Below the pieces are notes generated by a model, which saw only the letters and a program-made list of their open reading frames with translations, did not search any database and was not told the DNA's origin. A stretch of 64,000 nucleotides of DNA from the NCBI RefSeq assembly GCF_000331735.1, contig NC_020126.1:1798001-1862000 (forward strand). Direction: 5' to 3'. Of the stretch, positions 28,877-37,471 are shown piece after piece. Every line of letters begins with the position of its first letter. The stretch's first letter is position 1. This DNA comes from Myxococcus stipitatus DSM 14675 (GTDB taxonomy: Bacteria; Myxococcota; Myxococcia; Myxococcales; Myxococcaceae). Both the position numbers and the translations under genes were made by a program.

Positions 28877-30139
28877 ATGCGCGTCGAGTTGCTCTGCACG
28901 GGTGACGAGCTGGTCACCGGCCTCATCACGGATACGAACAGCCCCTACCTGGAGGCCCGTCTCTTCGACCTGGGCGTGAAGGTGGAGCGAGTGGTGCTGG
29001 TGGGGGATGTCCGGTCCGACATCGTCCAGGCCCTGCGAGAGGCCTCTTCCCGGGCGGACGTCGTGGTGGTCTCTGGCGGACTGGGTCCGACGGCGGACGA
29101 CTTCACGCTCGAGTGCGCCGCCGCCGTCGCGGGAGTGCCGTTGGAGGAGGATGCGCGGGTGCTCGGCTGGCTGCGCGAGCGCTATGCGGCTCGGGGCGTC
29201 CCCATCAATCCGAGCGCGCTCCGCATGGCCAGGATTCCACAGGGGGCCGAGCCCGTTCGAAACCCAGCGGGCTCCGCGCCGCTCGTCATGCTCACCCTGG
29301 GCGGCTGCCGGCTGTTCTTCCTGCCCGGCGTGCCACGTGAGTACCGAGCCCTCTTGGATGGCGAGGTGTTGCCGCGCATCCAGCAGTCGCTCGAGTCGAG
29401 GTCGGTCCGGGTGTTTCGCGCCTTCCGCCTGTTGCGCACCGTGGGCATTCCAGAATCGGAGCTGGACCTGGCAGTGGCACCGCTGGTCGCGAGTCATCCG
29501 CGCGTGGTGTTTGGTTTCCGCACGCATGCACCGGAGAACCACCTCAAGCTGATGGCGGAAGCCCCCTCCCAGGCGGAGGCCGACGCGGCGCTGGCCGCGG
29601 TGGAAGCAGACAGTCGGCGAGTGCTGGGGGCGCGAGTCTTCGGCTCCGACACCGAGGAGTACGCGCCCGTGCTGCTGCGCATGCTGGCGCGCGCGGGGGC
29701 CACGCTCTCGGTCGCCGAAAGCTGTACAGGGGGCCTCATCTCCCAGCAGCTCACGGCGGTCGCAGGTGCCAGCGCGACCTTCCTGGGGGGCGCGGTGGTG
29801 TACACGGAGAAGATGAAGTCCGCCTGGGTGGGCGTGCCTCCGGAGGTGCTCGAGCGTCATACGGCGGTGTCCTCCCAGACGGCGGCGGCCATGGCCGAGG
29901 GAGTGCGTGCCGCCTGTGGCACCACGTATGGCCTGTCGGTGACAGGGTATGCGGGGCCCGGAGGTGGAACCCCCGACGACCCCGTCGGTACGGTGTACTG
30001 CGCGCTGGCGGGGCCGGACATGGCCACGCGCTGTGAGCGCATGTCCTTTTCTGGAGACAGGGAGCGCGTGCGCCTCTTTGCTGCCTCCCACACGCTGGAG
30101 ATGCTGCGGCAGCACCTGCTGACCGCGCCCCAATCATGA
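28877..30139 (+). CDS. cinA: CinA-family nicotinamide mononucleotide deamidase
   Basis: 420 residues, the two-domain form. The N-terminal MoCF/COG1058 domain carries LCTGDELVTG, NSPYLEARL and VSGGLGPTADD. The C-terminal CinA (PncC-like) domain has LSVAESCTGGLISQQLT and the VTGYAGPGGGTPDDPVGTV stretch. The family converts NMN to nicotinic acid mononucleotide in the pyridine nucleotide cycle and hydrolyses ADP-ribose in the N-terminal domain. The stop TGA overlaps the next gene's ATG (ATGA), so the two are translationally coupled. No competence genes adjoin, so the historical competence-linked name should not be read as a function here. Confidence 0.92.
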   Translation: MRVELLCTGDELVTGLITDTNSPYLEARLFDLGVKVERVVLVGDVRSDIVQALREASSRADVVVVSGGLGPTADDFTLECAAAVAGVPLEEDARVLGWLRERYAARGVPINPSALRMARIPQGAEPVRNPAGSAPLVMLTLGGCRLFFLPGVPREYRALLDGEVLPRIQQSLESRSVRVFRAFRLLRTVGIPESELDLAVAPLVASHPRVVFGFRTHAPENHLKLMAEAPSQAEADAALAAVEADSRRVLGARVFGSDTEEYAPVLLRMLARAGATLSVAESCTGGLISQQLTAVAGASATFLGGAVVYTEKMKSAWVGVPPEVLERHTAVSSQTAAAMAEGVRAACGTTYGLSVTGYAGPGGGTPDDPVGTVYCALAGPDMATRCERMSFSGDRERVRLFAASHTLEMLRQHLLTAPQS

Positions 30140-31578
30140 GTCGCTCCAAGTCCAAGCGCCCCCCTGTGCCCGCCGCCGAGCCGAGCCCCACGGCACCAGC
30201 TCCCGAGGCGCCACTCAGCGCGCCTGTCCCCCCCACGGCGTCCCCTGTCGAGCCGCGCGGCGGTACGCCCGGCGCCATGTTGCGGGTGTGGTTCGCCGCC
30301 TATCGCGTGGAGGTGGTGTTGTTCGCGGTGGCGTTCGTGGTGCTGGCGAGCTTCAGCTCGCAGCGCTTCTTGCGCCAGAGCGCCGCGCCGCACTTCATCT
30401 ACCAGGCGCAGTCGTGGCTGGAGGGGCGCCTGGATGTGGACCCCCAGGTCCTTCCGAACCTGGAGGACTGGGCCTGTGTGCGGCAGGTGAATGGCGAGAA
30501 GGTCCGCTGTGAGGGGCGGCCTCTCTCGGATGACCGCTGGTTCGTGAGCTTTCCGTCCTTCCCCGCCGTGGCGATGCTGCCCTTCGTCGCGCTGCATGGG
30601 TATCAGTTCAACGACACCTCGTTTGGCGTCATCGTGGGGGCGCTGGCGGTGGCGCTGTTCTACTCGTTGCTGCGCTTCCTCGCGCGGGAGGGAGAGACGG
30701 AGCGCACGCGCGATGAGAATGTCGTGCTCGCGCTCACCCTCGCTTTCGGCACCCTGTTCTTCTACTGCGCCATCCGAGGTGAAGTGTGGTTCAGCGCCGA
30801 GGTCATGGGCGTGGCCCTCACCTGTCTCTACGTGCGCAACGCGGTGAGAGCTCGCCGTCCTGTCCTGGCGGGAGTGTTCTTCTCCATGGCGACGCTCACC
30901 CGCACGCCGCTGTTCTTCGCGGGGCTCTTCTTCGTGTTGGAGGCGCTGTGTCCCGGGCCGGAGTCGCGCCTCGAGCAACTCAAGGTCCTGGGCAGGAACT
31001 GGAAGCCCGCGGCGCGCAAGCTGGGCCTGTTCGCCTTGGGGGCCGCGCCTCTGGGGCTGCTCGCCGCTGGCTACAACGTGTACCGGTTCGGCCGCTTGAG
31101 TGAGTTCGGCCACGCCTTTCTCTTCAACAACCGCGTCAACGTGGACATCGACCGTTGGGGCTTGTTCCACTGGGAATATCTGGGCCGGAACGTGGCCGCG
31201 GCCTTCCTCAAGTGGCCGACCCTGTCGTTCTCGCCGCTCAAGCTCGGCTATGACCCTCACGGGCTCACGCTGCTGCTGACGCTGCCGCTGCTGGTCTTCC
31301 TGCTCATGCCCAGGCTGCGGCCGCGCTTGCACTGGCCCTTGTGGCTCACCGTGGCCATCTGCGCGCTGCCCGGGCTCTTCTACCAGAACACGGGCTACAT
31401 GCAGTTCGGCTTCCGGTTCAGCCTCGACTACACGCCCTACCTCTTGTTGCTCTTCGCCATTGGGGGCTGGTCCGTGCGCCAGCGCGCGGTGATGGCCGCC
31501 TTGGTGCTGGGCGTGCTGGTGAACTTCTGGGGGGCTGTCGCCTTCCGCGGCTACACGGAGCTTGTCCGGAACTGGTAG
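30136..31578 (+). CDS. Polytopic membrane protein, glycosyltransferase-C-like
   Basis: 480 residues. The first 45 are Pro/Ala/Ser-rich and probably cytoplasmic, then about ten hydrophobic segments begin near residue 52 (VEVVLFAVAFVVLASF). A long polar segment at about residues 90-135 has Cys, Trp and Asp/Glu residues (EDWACVRQVNGEKVRCEG), which fits an extracytoplasmic loop of the GT-C fold found in lipid-linked sugar transferases. There is no DXD seen in the loop, so a glycosyltransferase is an inference only. Coupling to cinA by a 4-base overlap does not suggest a function. Confidence 0.65.
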   Translation: MSRSKSKRPPVPAAEPSPTAPAPEAPLSAPVPPTASPVEPRGGTPGAMLRVWFAAYRVEVVLFAVAFVVLASFSSQRFLRQSAAPHFIYQAQSWLEGRLDVDPQVLPNLEDWACVRQVNGEKVRCEGRPLSDDRWFVSFPSFPAVAMLPFVALHGYQFNDTSFGVIVGALAVALFYSLLRFLAREGETERTRDENVVLALTLAFGTLFFYCAIRGEVWFSAEVMGVALTCLYVRNAVRARRPVLAGVFFSMATLTRTPLFFAGLFFVLEALCPGPESRLEQLKVLGRNWKPAARKLGLFALGAAPLGLLAAGYNVYRFGRLSEFGHAFLFNNRVNVDIDRWGLFHWEYLGRNVAAAFLKWPTLSFSPLKLGYDPHGLTLLLTLPLLVFLLMPRLRPRLHWPLWLTVAICALPGLFYQNTGYMQFGFRFSLDYTPYLLLLFAIGGWSVRQRAVMAALVLGVLVNFWGAVAFRGYTELVRNW

Positions 31579-31636
31579 GGCGGTGGCGCACGAGGGCTTG
31601 AATCCCCTGGGCGCCGCGCGCAGATAGAAAGTGACC

Positions 31637-32146
31637 ATGCAACCTCCCTCCGGACAGCCCCCCTCCGGCAAGCGCTGGCATACCCGCGAGGACAGCGGCA
31701 TCCGCCTCGATGCGAACCTGCGCTGGTGGCACGACGACGAGCCCATCGAGCACCCGAAAATCATCGAGCTCTTCAACATCTCCCTCGTCCTGGACGACGC
31801 GGGGCGCTACCAGCTCCGCATCGGAAGTGACTGGTGCTACGTGGAGGTCGCGGACGCCGCCTTCGCGGTGCGGACCGTGGACGTCACGCCAGATGAGCGC
31901 GTGTCCATCCGACTGAGTGACCGCACCGCCGAGGCGCTGGAGCTTCCCAGCCTGCGGGTGGAAGGTGACGGCGTCCTGACCTGTCGCGTGAAGCAGGGAC
32001 GGGCCAAGGCCCGCTTCTCACGGGATGCCCAGTACCAACTGGGCGAGCTGCTGGAGCCTGCTCCCGATGGCGGGCTCCAGCTGTGCGCGGGCTCGCGGCG
32101 GTATCCCGTGGCGCTGTCCCTGGATGAGCTGTCGGCCGCTGGCTAG
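31637..32146 (+). CDS. DUF1285 family protein
   Basis: 169 residues from ATG 31637 (a GTG at 31631 is in frame). The segments RLDANLRWWHDDEPIEHPKI and LFNISLVLDDAGRYQLRIGSDW resemble the DUF1285 family (small alpha/beta proteins of unknown function). No catalytic motif or signal peptide is seen, so it is probably cytoplasmic. It may be in the cinA operon, 58 bases after the preceding gene. Its stop codon and that of recA are back to back: the TAG at 32144-32146 is followed at once by the recA stop on the other strand. Confidence 0.7.
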   Translation: MQPPSGQPPSGKRWHTREDSGIRLDANLRWWHDDEPIEHPKIIELFNISLVLDDAGRYQLRIGSDWCYVEVADAAFAVRTVDVTPDERVSIRLSDRTAEALELPSLRVEGDGVLTCRVKQGRAKARFSRDAQYQLGELLEPAPDGGLQLCAGSRRYPVALSLDELSAAG

Positions 32147-33175
32147 CTAGGCCGCGGCTTCCATGGGCACGGCGGGGCAGGGAAGGGGAGGCGCACCCGC
32201 CAGCTCCCGGGCCAGTGCCTCCATGGTGTCGGGATGTTCGCGCAGCCACTCGACGGCGCGCTCACGTCCCTGTCCGATGCGCTCGCCGCGCACGCTGAAG
32301 TGACTCCCCGACTTGTCGATGAGTCCCGCGGCCACGCCCAGGTCGAGCACCTCGCCCGCGCGATGGACTCCGGAGCCGTACAGCAGGTCGAACTCGGCTT
32401 CCTGGAACGGAGGGGCGACCTTGTTCTTCACCACCTTCACGCGGGCTCGAGAGCCCACCACACTGTCTCCCTCCTTGATGTTCCCCGTGCGACGAATCTC
32501 CAGGCGCACCGAGGAATAGAACTTCAGTGCGTTGCCGCCCGTCGTCGTCTCCGGGTTGCCGAACATCACGCCAATCTTCATTCGAATCTGATTGATGAAG
32601 ACGATGCAGGTGCCCGAGCGGCTCACCGCGCCAGTGAGCTTGCGCAGGGCCTGGCTCATCAACCGGGCCTGAACACCCATGTGCGCGTCCCCCATCTCGC
32701 CCTCGATTTCCGCGCGAGGCACCAGCGCCGCCACCGAGTCCACGATGATGAGGTCCACGGCTCCGGAGCGAACGAGGTGCTCCGTGATCTCCAGGGCCTG
32801 TTCTCCCGTATCCGGCTGGGACACCAGGAGCTCCTCCACCTTCACACCGAGCTTGCGCGCATAGGACAGGTCGAGCGCGTGCTCCGCATCGATGAAGGCC
32901 GCAACCCCACCGGCGGCCTGCACCTGCGCAATCGCATGCAGCGTGAGCGTCGTCTTGCCTGACGACTCGTTGCCGAACACCTCCACCACGCGACCGCGGG
33001 GATAGCCGCCCACGCCAAGCGCTCGGTCCAGTCCCACCGAGCCCGAGGGAATCACCGCGACCTTCTGCTCGCGGGTGTCACCTCCCAGTGTCATCACCGA
33101 GCCCTTCCCGAACTGCTTCTCGATGGACGCCACCGCCGCCGCGACTGCCTTCAGCTTCTCCGTCAACTTGCTCAT
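32147..33175 (-). CDS. recA: Recombinase RecA
   Basis: 342 residues. DNA strand exchange and LexA co-protease activation. Walker [10 protein letters not shown] lies at residues 68-76, followed by the Walker [11 protein letters not shown], loop L1/L2 sites and KNKVAPPF, which is the subunit-binding and LexA-contact area. The C-terminal tail is Pro/Ala-rich ([15 protein letters not shown]), not the acidic tail of E. coli RecA. Myxococcus xanthus is known to carry two recA genes of about 342 and 358 residues, and this length matches the shorter. The start is set at 33175 by GAGGGAG upstream. The frame stays open for 79 codons upstream but without a family start. Confidence 0.96.
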   Translation of the reverse strand: MSKLTEKLKAVAAAVASIEKQFGKGSVMTLGGDTREQKVAVIPSGSVGLDRALGVGGYPRGRVVEVFGNESSGKTTLTLHAIAQVQAAGGVAAFIDAEHALDLSYARKLGVKVEELLVSQPDTGEQALEITEHLVRSGAVDLIIVDSVAALVPRAEIEGEMGDAHMGVQARLMSQALRKLTGAVSRSGTCIVFINQIRMKIGVMFGNPETTTGGNALKFYSSVRLEIRRTGNIKEGDSVVGSRARVKVVKNKVAPPFQEAEFDLLYGSGVHRAGEVLDLGVAAGLIDKSGSHFSVRGERIGQGRERAVEWLREHPDTMEALARELAGAPPLPCPAVPMEAAA

Positions 33176-33536
33176 CGACTCCCTCGCCGCCCTGTCCTTG
33201 AGACCGTGCTGCGCCTCGCCGCCTTCGTGAGGGCGACGCACGCATCGAAGCGCTGATGAGCAATGGACATGCCGAGACAGCTTCCTCGCGAGAAGTCGCG
33301 ATGGAGCGTCCGCGGGGTCGGCGAGGTGTCCAGATGATGGAGGGCCACGCGAATGCATCAGGGCTTCGTGGGCCTCATCCACGATGCGCCGGGATGCGTT
33401 GACGGGAGGCACCTGCCGTGAGCCGCCGAGCGCCCGCGGAACGATGGGCAGGAACCTCCGAGTCTTTCATCGGTCGTGGTGCGCTGTCATGGCCATTTGC
33501 TGCGGGCAAGGGGGCGGTTAGTTGCCCGACTAGGCT
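33176..33536. other. Intergenic region between recA and ndh starts
   Basis: 361 bases without a plausible gene between two divergent starts (recA at 33175 and the ndh leader from 33537). I see no clear SOS box of the LexA type and no strong -35/-10 pair on either strand. A short imperfect inverted repeat (CGCC ... GGGCG) lies near 33220-33240. It probably carries both promoters in forms I cannot recognise by eye. Confidence 0.6.
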
Positions 33537-33569
33537 CCGGCGCTTTGCGTTGAAGTTTGGAGGCGCCGG
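33537..33569 (+). promoter_or_regulatory. Leader hairpin upstream of ndh
   Basis: CCGGCGC at 33537-33543 pairs with GCGCCGG at 33563-33569 (7 bp, 19-base loop). The right arm starts at the last G of the GGAGG ribosome site (33559-33563) that serves the five-codon leader frame, so folding would partly hide it. Confidence 0.5.
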
Positions 33570-33570
33570 C

Positions 33571-33588
33571 ATGACCTTTCGGGCGTGA
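33571..33588 (+). CDS. Five-codon leader peptide MTFRA coupled to ndh
   Basis: ATG ACC TTT CGG GCG TGA. GGAGG lies 7 bases before the ATG, ideal for initiation. The TGA at 33586-33588 overlaps the GTG start of the NADH dehydrogenase (33585) in the sequence GTGA. This arrangement is typical of translational coupling from a leader peptide; the ndh GTG itself has no ribosome binding site of its own. Too short for standard gene finders. Whether it is translated is unproven. Confidence 0.45.
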   Translation: MTFRA

Positions 33589-34964
33589 AAACCCAACGCG
33601 AAGACATGCCCCATGTGGTCATCCTCGGCGGAGGGTTCGCCGGGCTCCGAGCCGCACAGCAGCTCGTCAAGGCGCCAGTCCGTCTCACCCTGGTGGACCG
33701 ACACAACCACCACTTGTTCCAGCCGTTGCTGTACCAGGTGGCCACGGCGACGCTGAGCCCCAGTGAAATCGCCGCGCCGCTGCGGGCACTCCTAGGGCCC
33801 CGAGGCGTCTCGGTGCTGCTGGCGGACGTGACGGGCGTGGACCCCGAGAACAAGCGGGTGCTGCTGGCGGACGGAGAGCTGAAGTACGACTACCTCATCG
33901 TCGCGACGGGGGCGACGCACTCGTACTTTGGCAATGACCACTGGGCGCCGTTCGCGCCTGGACTCAAGTCCATCGAGGATGCGGTGGAGATCCGGCGCCG
34001 AGTCCTGGTCGCCTACGAACTGGCTGAGCGGGAGACGGACCCACGCATTCGCCGCTCGCTCCTCAACTTCGTCATCATCGGCGCCGGACCCACGGGCGTG
34101 GAGATGGCGGGCTCGCTGGCGGAGATCAGCCGCAGCTCCCTCCCCGGGGACTTCAAGAACATCGATACGCGCGATGCGCGCATCATCCTCATCGAGGGCA
34201 TGGACAAGGTGCTCCCTGTCTATCCCGACGACCTCACCACCAAGGCTCGGCGCACGCTGGAGCGGCTGGGCGTCGAGGTCCGCACGGGCGCTCGGGTGAC
34301 GAACATCGATGCGACGGGTGTCTACATCGGTGATGAGCACATCGAGGCTCGCACCGTGATTTGGGCCGCGGGCGTCGCTGCGTCGCCGGTGGCTCGCTCG
34401 CTGGGAGTTCCGCTGGACCGGGCAGGCCGGGTCAGCGTGACACCCGAGCTGACCGTGCCGGGGCGTGAGGACATCTTCGTCGCGGGAGACCTGGCCTCGC
34501 TGAAGCAGGCGGATGGAACGCCCGTGCCAGGCCTTGCCCCCGCGGCGATGCAGGAGGGCAAACACGCGGCTCGAAACATCCTGCACCGGTTGCGGGGACA
34601 GCCGATGGTGCCGTTTGAGTACTGGGACAGAGGCTCCTACGCGGTGATTGGTCGAGGACACGCGGTGGGCATCGCCTTCCGCCGAGTCAAACAGGCGGGC
34701 TTCTCCGCCTGGATGGCCTGGCTCTTCATCCACCTGATGTTCCTCATAGGCTTCCGCAGCAAGCTGGCGGTGATGCTCGACTGGGCCTACTCGTATCTGA
34801 CGTTCGGCAAGTCGGCGCGCATCATCACAGGGCCCGCGCCCAGGCTGGATGAGCTCCCTCGCCCCACTTTCTCGACGGAAGGGACAGTGCTTCCGAGTGG
34901 TGCCCCCAAGCCGCCGGCTCAGCTGGCCGCGTCGTCGCGGGACATGGCGCCCTCGTCGCGCTGA
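33585..34964 (+). CDS. ndh: Type II NADH dehydrogenase (NDH-2-like)
   Basis: 459 residues from the GTG at 33585. Single-subunit flavoprotein passing electrons from NADH to quinone without proton pumping. The FAD Rossmann motif ILGGGFAGLRAA begins at residue 13, the second NADH-binding Rossmann VIIGAGPTGVEMAG at about residues 161-174, and the FAD-binding FVAGDLA near 301. DRHNHHLFQPLLYQVATATL is a common NDH-2 signature. A C-terminal hydrophobic stretch (WMAWLFIHLMFLIGF) is the membrane-binding segment. A start at ATG 33606 would also give a complete protein, but the leader arrangement favours GTG 33585. It overlaps comM by 46 bases at the 3' end. Confidence 0.93.
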   Translation: MKTQREDMPHVVILGGGFAGLRAAQQLVKAPVRLTLVDRHNHHLFQPLLYQVATATLSPSEIAAPLRALLGPRGVSVLLADVTGVDPENKRVLLADGELKYDYLIVATGATHSYFGNDHWAPFAPGLKSIEDAVEIRRRVLVAYELAERETDPRIRRSLLNFVIIGAGPTGVEMAGSLAEISRSSLPGDFKNIDTRDARIILIEGMDKVLPVYPDDLTTKARRTLERLGVEVRTGARVTNIDATGVYIGDEHIEARTVIWAAGVAASPVARSLGVPLDRAGRVSVTPELTVPGREDIFVAGDLASLKQADGTPVPGLAPAAMQEGKHAARNILHRLRGQPMVPFEYWDRGSYAVIGRGHAVGIAFRRVKQAGFSAWMAWLFIHLMFLIGFRSKLAVMLDWAYSYLTFGKSARIITGPAPRLDELPRPTFSTEGTVLPSGAPKPPAQLAASSRDMAPSSR

Positions 34965-36607
34965 GGTGGCTCCGCGGGCCATCGCGGGGCTTGTCGCGGA
35001 GAGAAGGATGCGAGGCCTCGCGAGCTACCTCCTGTTCGCGAGGGTGGGGCGCCGCCATGGGTGTTGGAATGAAGCCAGCCCCGCCGGTCCAAGGCCCGGC
35101 AGTCGATGGCCAGCTGCATGTCTGTCTCCTCGATGCGGCCATGTCCTTCCAGGTCCGCCCGAGTCAGGGCCAGCTTGAGGAGCCGGTCATGCGCACGTGC
35201 CGAAAGCCCGTGGTGCCGCACCGCCAGCTCCAGCATCCGCTCCGCGCGAGGGCTCAACACGCAATGGCGTCGCAGCAGGTGTGAGGGAAGTTGTGCGTTG
35301 CAGTGCACCTGGGCTTCTCCGGCGTAGCGCTCGCGCTGGCGTTGCCTCGCGGCCTCCACGCGTTCCCGATGGTGGCGGCTGGTGGACTCCTCGGGCTGCG
35401 CACGGGCCAGGTGGTGGTACTCCACGGGACGCGTTTGCAGGGTGATGTCGACACGGTCCAACAAGGGCCCGCTGACGCGCGCGTGGTAGTCGAACACGCG
35501 GTGCTCAGGGCAGGTGCACATGTGGCCCGGCACGTTGAAGTAGCCACAGGGGCAGGGGTTCATCGCCGCCACCAGCATCACCCGGCACGGATAGCTGAGA
35601 TTCTGATTGGCCCTCGCGAGGTGGATGACGCCTTCCTCCAACGGCTGCCGCAGGACTTCGAGCACGTTGCGGCGGAACTCCGGCAGCTCATCGAGGAACA
35701 ACACGCCATGGTGCGCCAGGGACAGCTCGCCCGGTCGCGCCGTGGGACCTCCGCCCACGAGTCCCGCGTCGGAGAGCGTGTGGTGGGGCGCTCGAAAGGG
35801 GCGCTCTCGCACCAAGGCATGGCCGTCGGTGAGCAGGCCCAGCACGGAGTAGACCTTCGTCACCTCGAGCGACTCGGAGAAGGTCATCGCCGGGAGGATG
35901 CTGGGGAGTCGGCGTGCGAGCATCGTCTTGCCAGAGCCTGGAGGGCCGCACATCAGCAGGTTGTGCCCCCCCGCGGCCGCCAGCTCCAAGGCCAGCTTGA
36001 GCTCTGGCTGGCCTCGGACGTCCGCCATGTCGGGCCCGGCCCCCTGTCCAGACGTCGCCGCAGAGGGGCTGCCCCGCTGGAATGGGGGAATGAGCCGCTC
36101 ACCCTTCAGGTGGTCCACCGCGTCGCGGAGGCTCGAGACGGGGAGCACCGTCAATCCCTCGACGAGCGCCGCCTCGGCCGCATTGGCCGCGGGCACCATG
36201 ACTCCGTCGAACCCCTTGTCTCGGGCCGCCACCGCGAGCGGCAGGACGCCCTTGATGGGCTTGAGTGAGCCATCCAAGGACAGCTCCCCTCCAAAGAGAT
36301 ATCGGCCCAGGGCACTGTCCTCGAGCAACCTGGCGGCCGCCAGGACACCCAGGGCGATGGGCAGCTCGAAGGCCACCCCATCCTTGCGCAGGTCGGCCGG
36401 AGCCAGGTTCACGGTGACGCGCTTCTGTGGAAGCTCGAAGCCCGTGTTCTTGAGCGCGGAGACGACCCGCACCTTCGACTCTCGCACCGCGCCTTCCGGC
36501 AGCCCCACCACGTTGAAGTAGGGGAGGCCGAGCGCCATGTCGACCTCGCACTCCACCACCACCGCGTCGATTCCCATCAACGCACCCGACCGCACTCGCG
36601 CCAGCAT
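34919..36607 (-). CDS. comM: YifB/ComM-family Mg-chelatase-like AAA ATPase
   Basis: 562 residues from ATG 36607 (upstream GAGGGCGGG). The N-terminal chelatase-like domain starts with VRSGALMGIDAVVVECEVD and has LPYFNVVGLPEGAVRESKVR. The AAA+ core carries Walker A GPPGSGKTML near residue 225, the RPFRAPHHTLSDAGLVGGG segment and LFLDELPEF. The C-terminal part with four Cys (NPCPCGYFN and CTCPEH) forms the metal-binding feature of the family. In Vibrio and Haemophilus, ComM is a hexameric branch-migration helicase for transformation. The last 46 bases overlap ndh. Confidence 0.9.
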   Translation of the reverse strand: MLARVRSGALMGIDAVVVECEVDMALGLPYFNVVGLPEGAVRESKVRVVSALKNTGFELPQKRVTVNLAPADLRKDGVAFELPIALGVLAAARLLEDSALGRYLFGGELSLDGSLKPIKGVLPLAVAARDKGFDGVMVPAANAAEAALVEGLTVLPVSSLRDAVDHLKGERLIPPFQRGSPSAATSGQGAGPDMADVRGQPELKLALELAAAGGHNLLMCGPPGSGKTMLARRLPSILPAMTFSESLEVTKVYSVLGLLTDGHALVRERPFRAPHHTLSDAGLVGGGPTARPGELSLAHHGVLFLDELPEFRRNVLEVLRQPLEEGVIHLARANQNLSYPCRVMLVAAMNPCPCGYFNVPGHMCTCPEHRVFDYHARVSGPLLDRVDITLQTRPVEYHHLARAQPEESTSRHHRERVEAARQRQRERYAGEAQVHCNAQLPSHLLRRHCVLSPRAERMLELAVRHHGLSARAHDRLLKLALTRADLEGHGRIEETDMQLAIDCRALDRRGWLHSNTHGGAPPSRTGGSSRGLASFSPRQAPRWPAEPPQRDEGAMSRDDAAS

Positions 36608-36829
36608 CCCGCCCTCCCTCCACCGTCCCGTGCCGCATTGAGCAACTGGCGTACCGTCTCCTTCCTCCGCGCGAGCCTGTTTCACCCAATCCCTTGGAGC
36701 GGATGCCCATCCACGAAGGGGCGCTCAGGCGTTTCAGGCCCACTGGATTAGTGAAGGGCCTCTAGCCAGGGCGGGTGGCTCTTGGGTACCTTGGCGGGTA
36801 TCTGGGGACGAATCGGGGGAGATGAATCA

Positions 36830-37471
36830 ATGGGGTTGCAGGGGAGCCGTCGACGTCCGGTCCGCATTCGCCGGGCCGACATGAAGCGAAGCCAGCGGAT
36901 GAAGGTCGCCTTCGGAGTGTTCCGCTTCTGCCTCTACGGCATGGTGGGCATCAGCTCGGAGATCTTCTTCTACAACCTGGTGCGTATCGCCCGGGACGTC
37001 CCCTTCCTGGGGGCGCTGTTTCAGTTCCAGTGGCAGGTGGATGACCGGCTGGGGCTCAACAACATCTGGCATACGCCGGCTGTCACCGCCTACGGGCAGT
37101 GCTCGCTGTGGATGTTCCTCATCTACGGCGTCGCATGCTTCTTCTTCGTGGAGCCTGTCTTCAGGCGGATGCTCTACCAACACGCCAGCGCTCGGGCGGC
37201 TGTGTATGGGATTGGCATCCTGGTCTTCGAGGCCTTCAGCGGCCTCTTGCTCGAGCGGCTCACCGGCTACCGCATCTGGTACTACGCGGACGCGGGCGCC
37301 ATCTTCTGGCAGATGACGTCGCTCTACATCCTGCCCATCTGGATGCTGACCGGGCTCATCGCCGAGTTCATCTACAGGGAGCTGATGGACCCGGATCTCA
37401 TGGCGGCCTTGGAGTCTCCGCTCCCCGCCACGCCGGAAGAGACCGAGGCCTCCTTCCAGCTGATGCGGTAG
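36830..37471 (+). CDS. Small multi-pass membrane protein
   Basis: 213 residues from ATG 36830 after GGGGAGATGAATCA. A basic N-terminus (RRRPVRIRRADMKRSQRMK) precedes about four hydrophobic helices: FRFCLYGMVGISSEIFFYNL, SLWMFLIYGVACFFFVEPVF, VYGIGILVFEAFSGLLLERL and MTSLYILPIWMLTGLIAEFI. The Leu-Tyr-Gly and Glu-Phe-Gly pattern is like families often called putative ABC-transporter permease (CmpB-like), but no ATPase is nearby, so the name may mislead. The function is unknown. Its last 100 bases also code the C-terminus of the DUF2378 gene on the other strand. Confidence 0.7.
   Translation: MGLQGSRRRPVRIRRADMKRSQRMKVAFGVFRFCLYGMVGISSEIFFYNLVRIARDVPFLGALFQFQWQVDDRLGLNNIWHTPAVTAYGQCSLWMFLIYGVACFFFVEPVFRRMLYQHASARAAVYGIGILVFEAFSGLLLERLTGYRIWYYADAGAIFWQMTSLYILPIWMLTGLIAEFIYRELMDPDLMAALESPLPATPEETEASFQLMR

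Noticed and set aside
30136..31578. Assigning the membrane protein to a specific glycosyltransferase
   Set aside because: There are many membrane helices but no sugar-donor motif that I can point to.
33176..33412. RecA start at 33412
   Set aside because: 79 extra codons would be unlike any RecA, and a good ribosome site precedes 33175.
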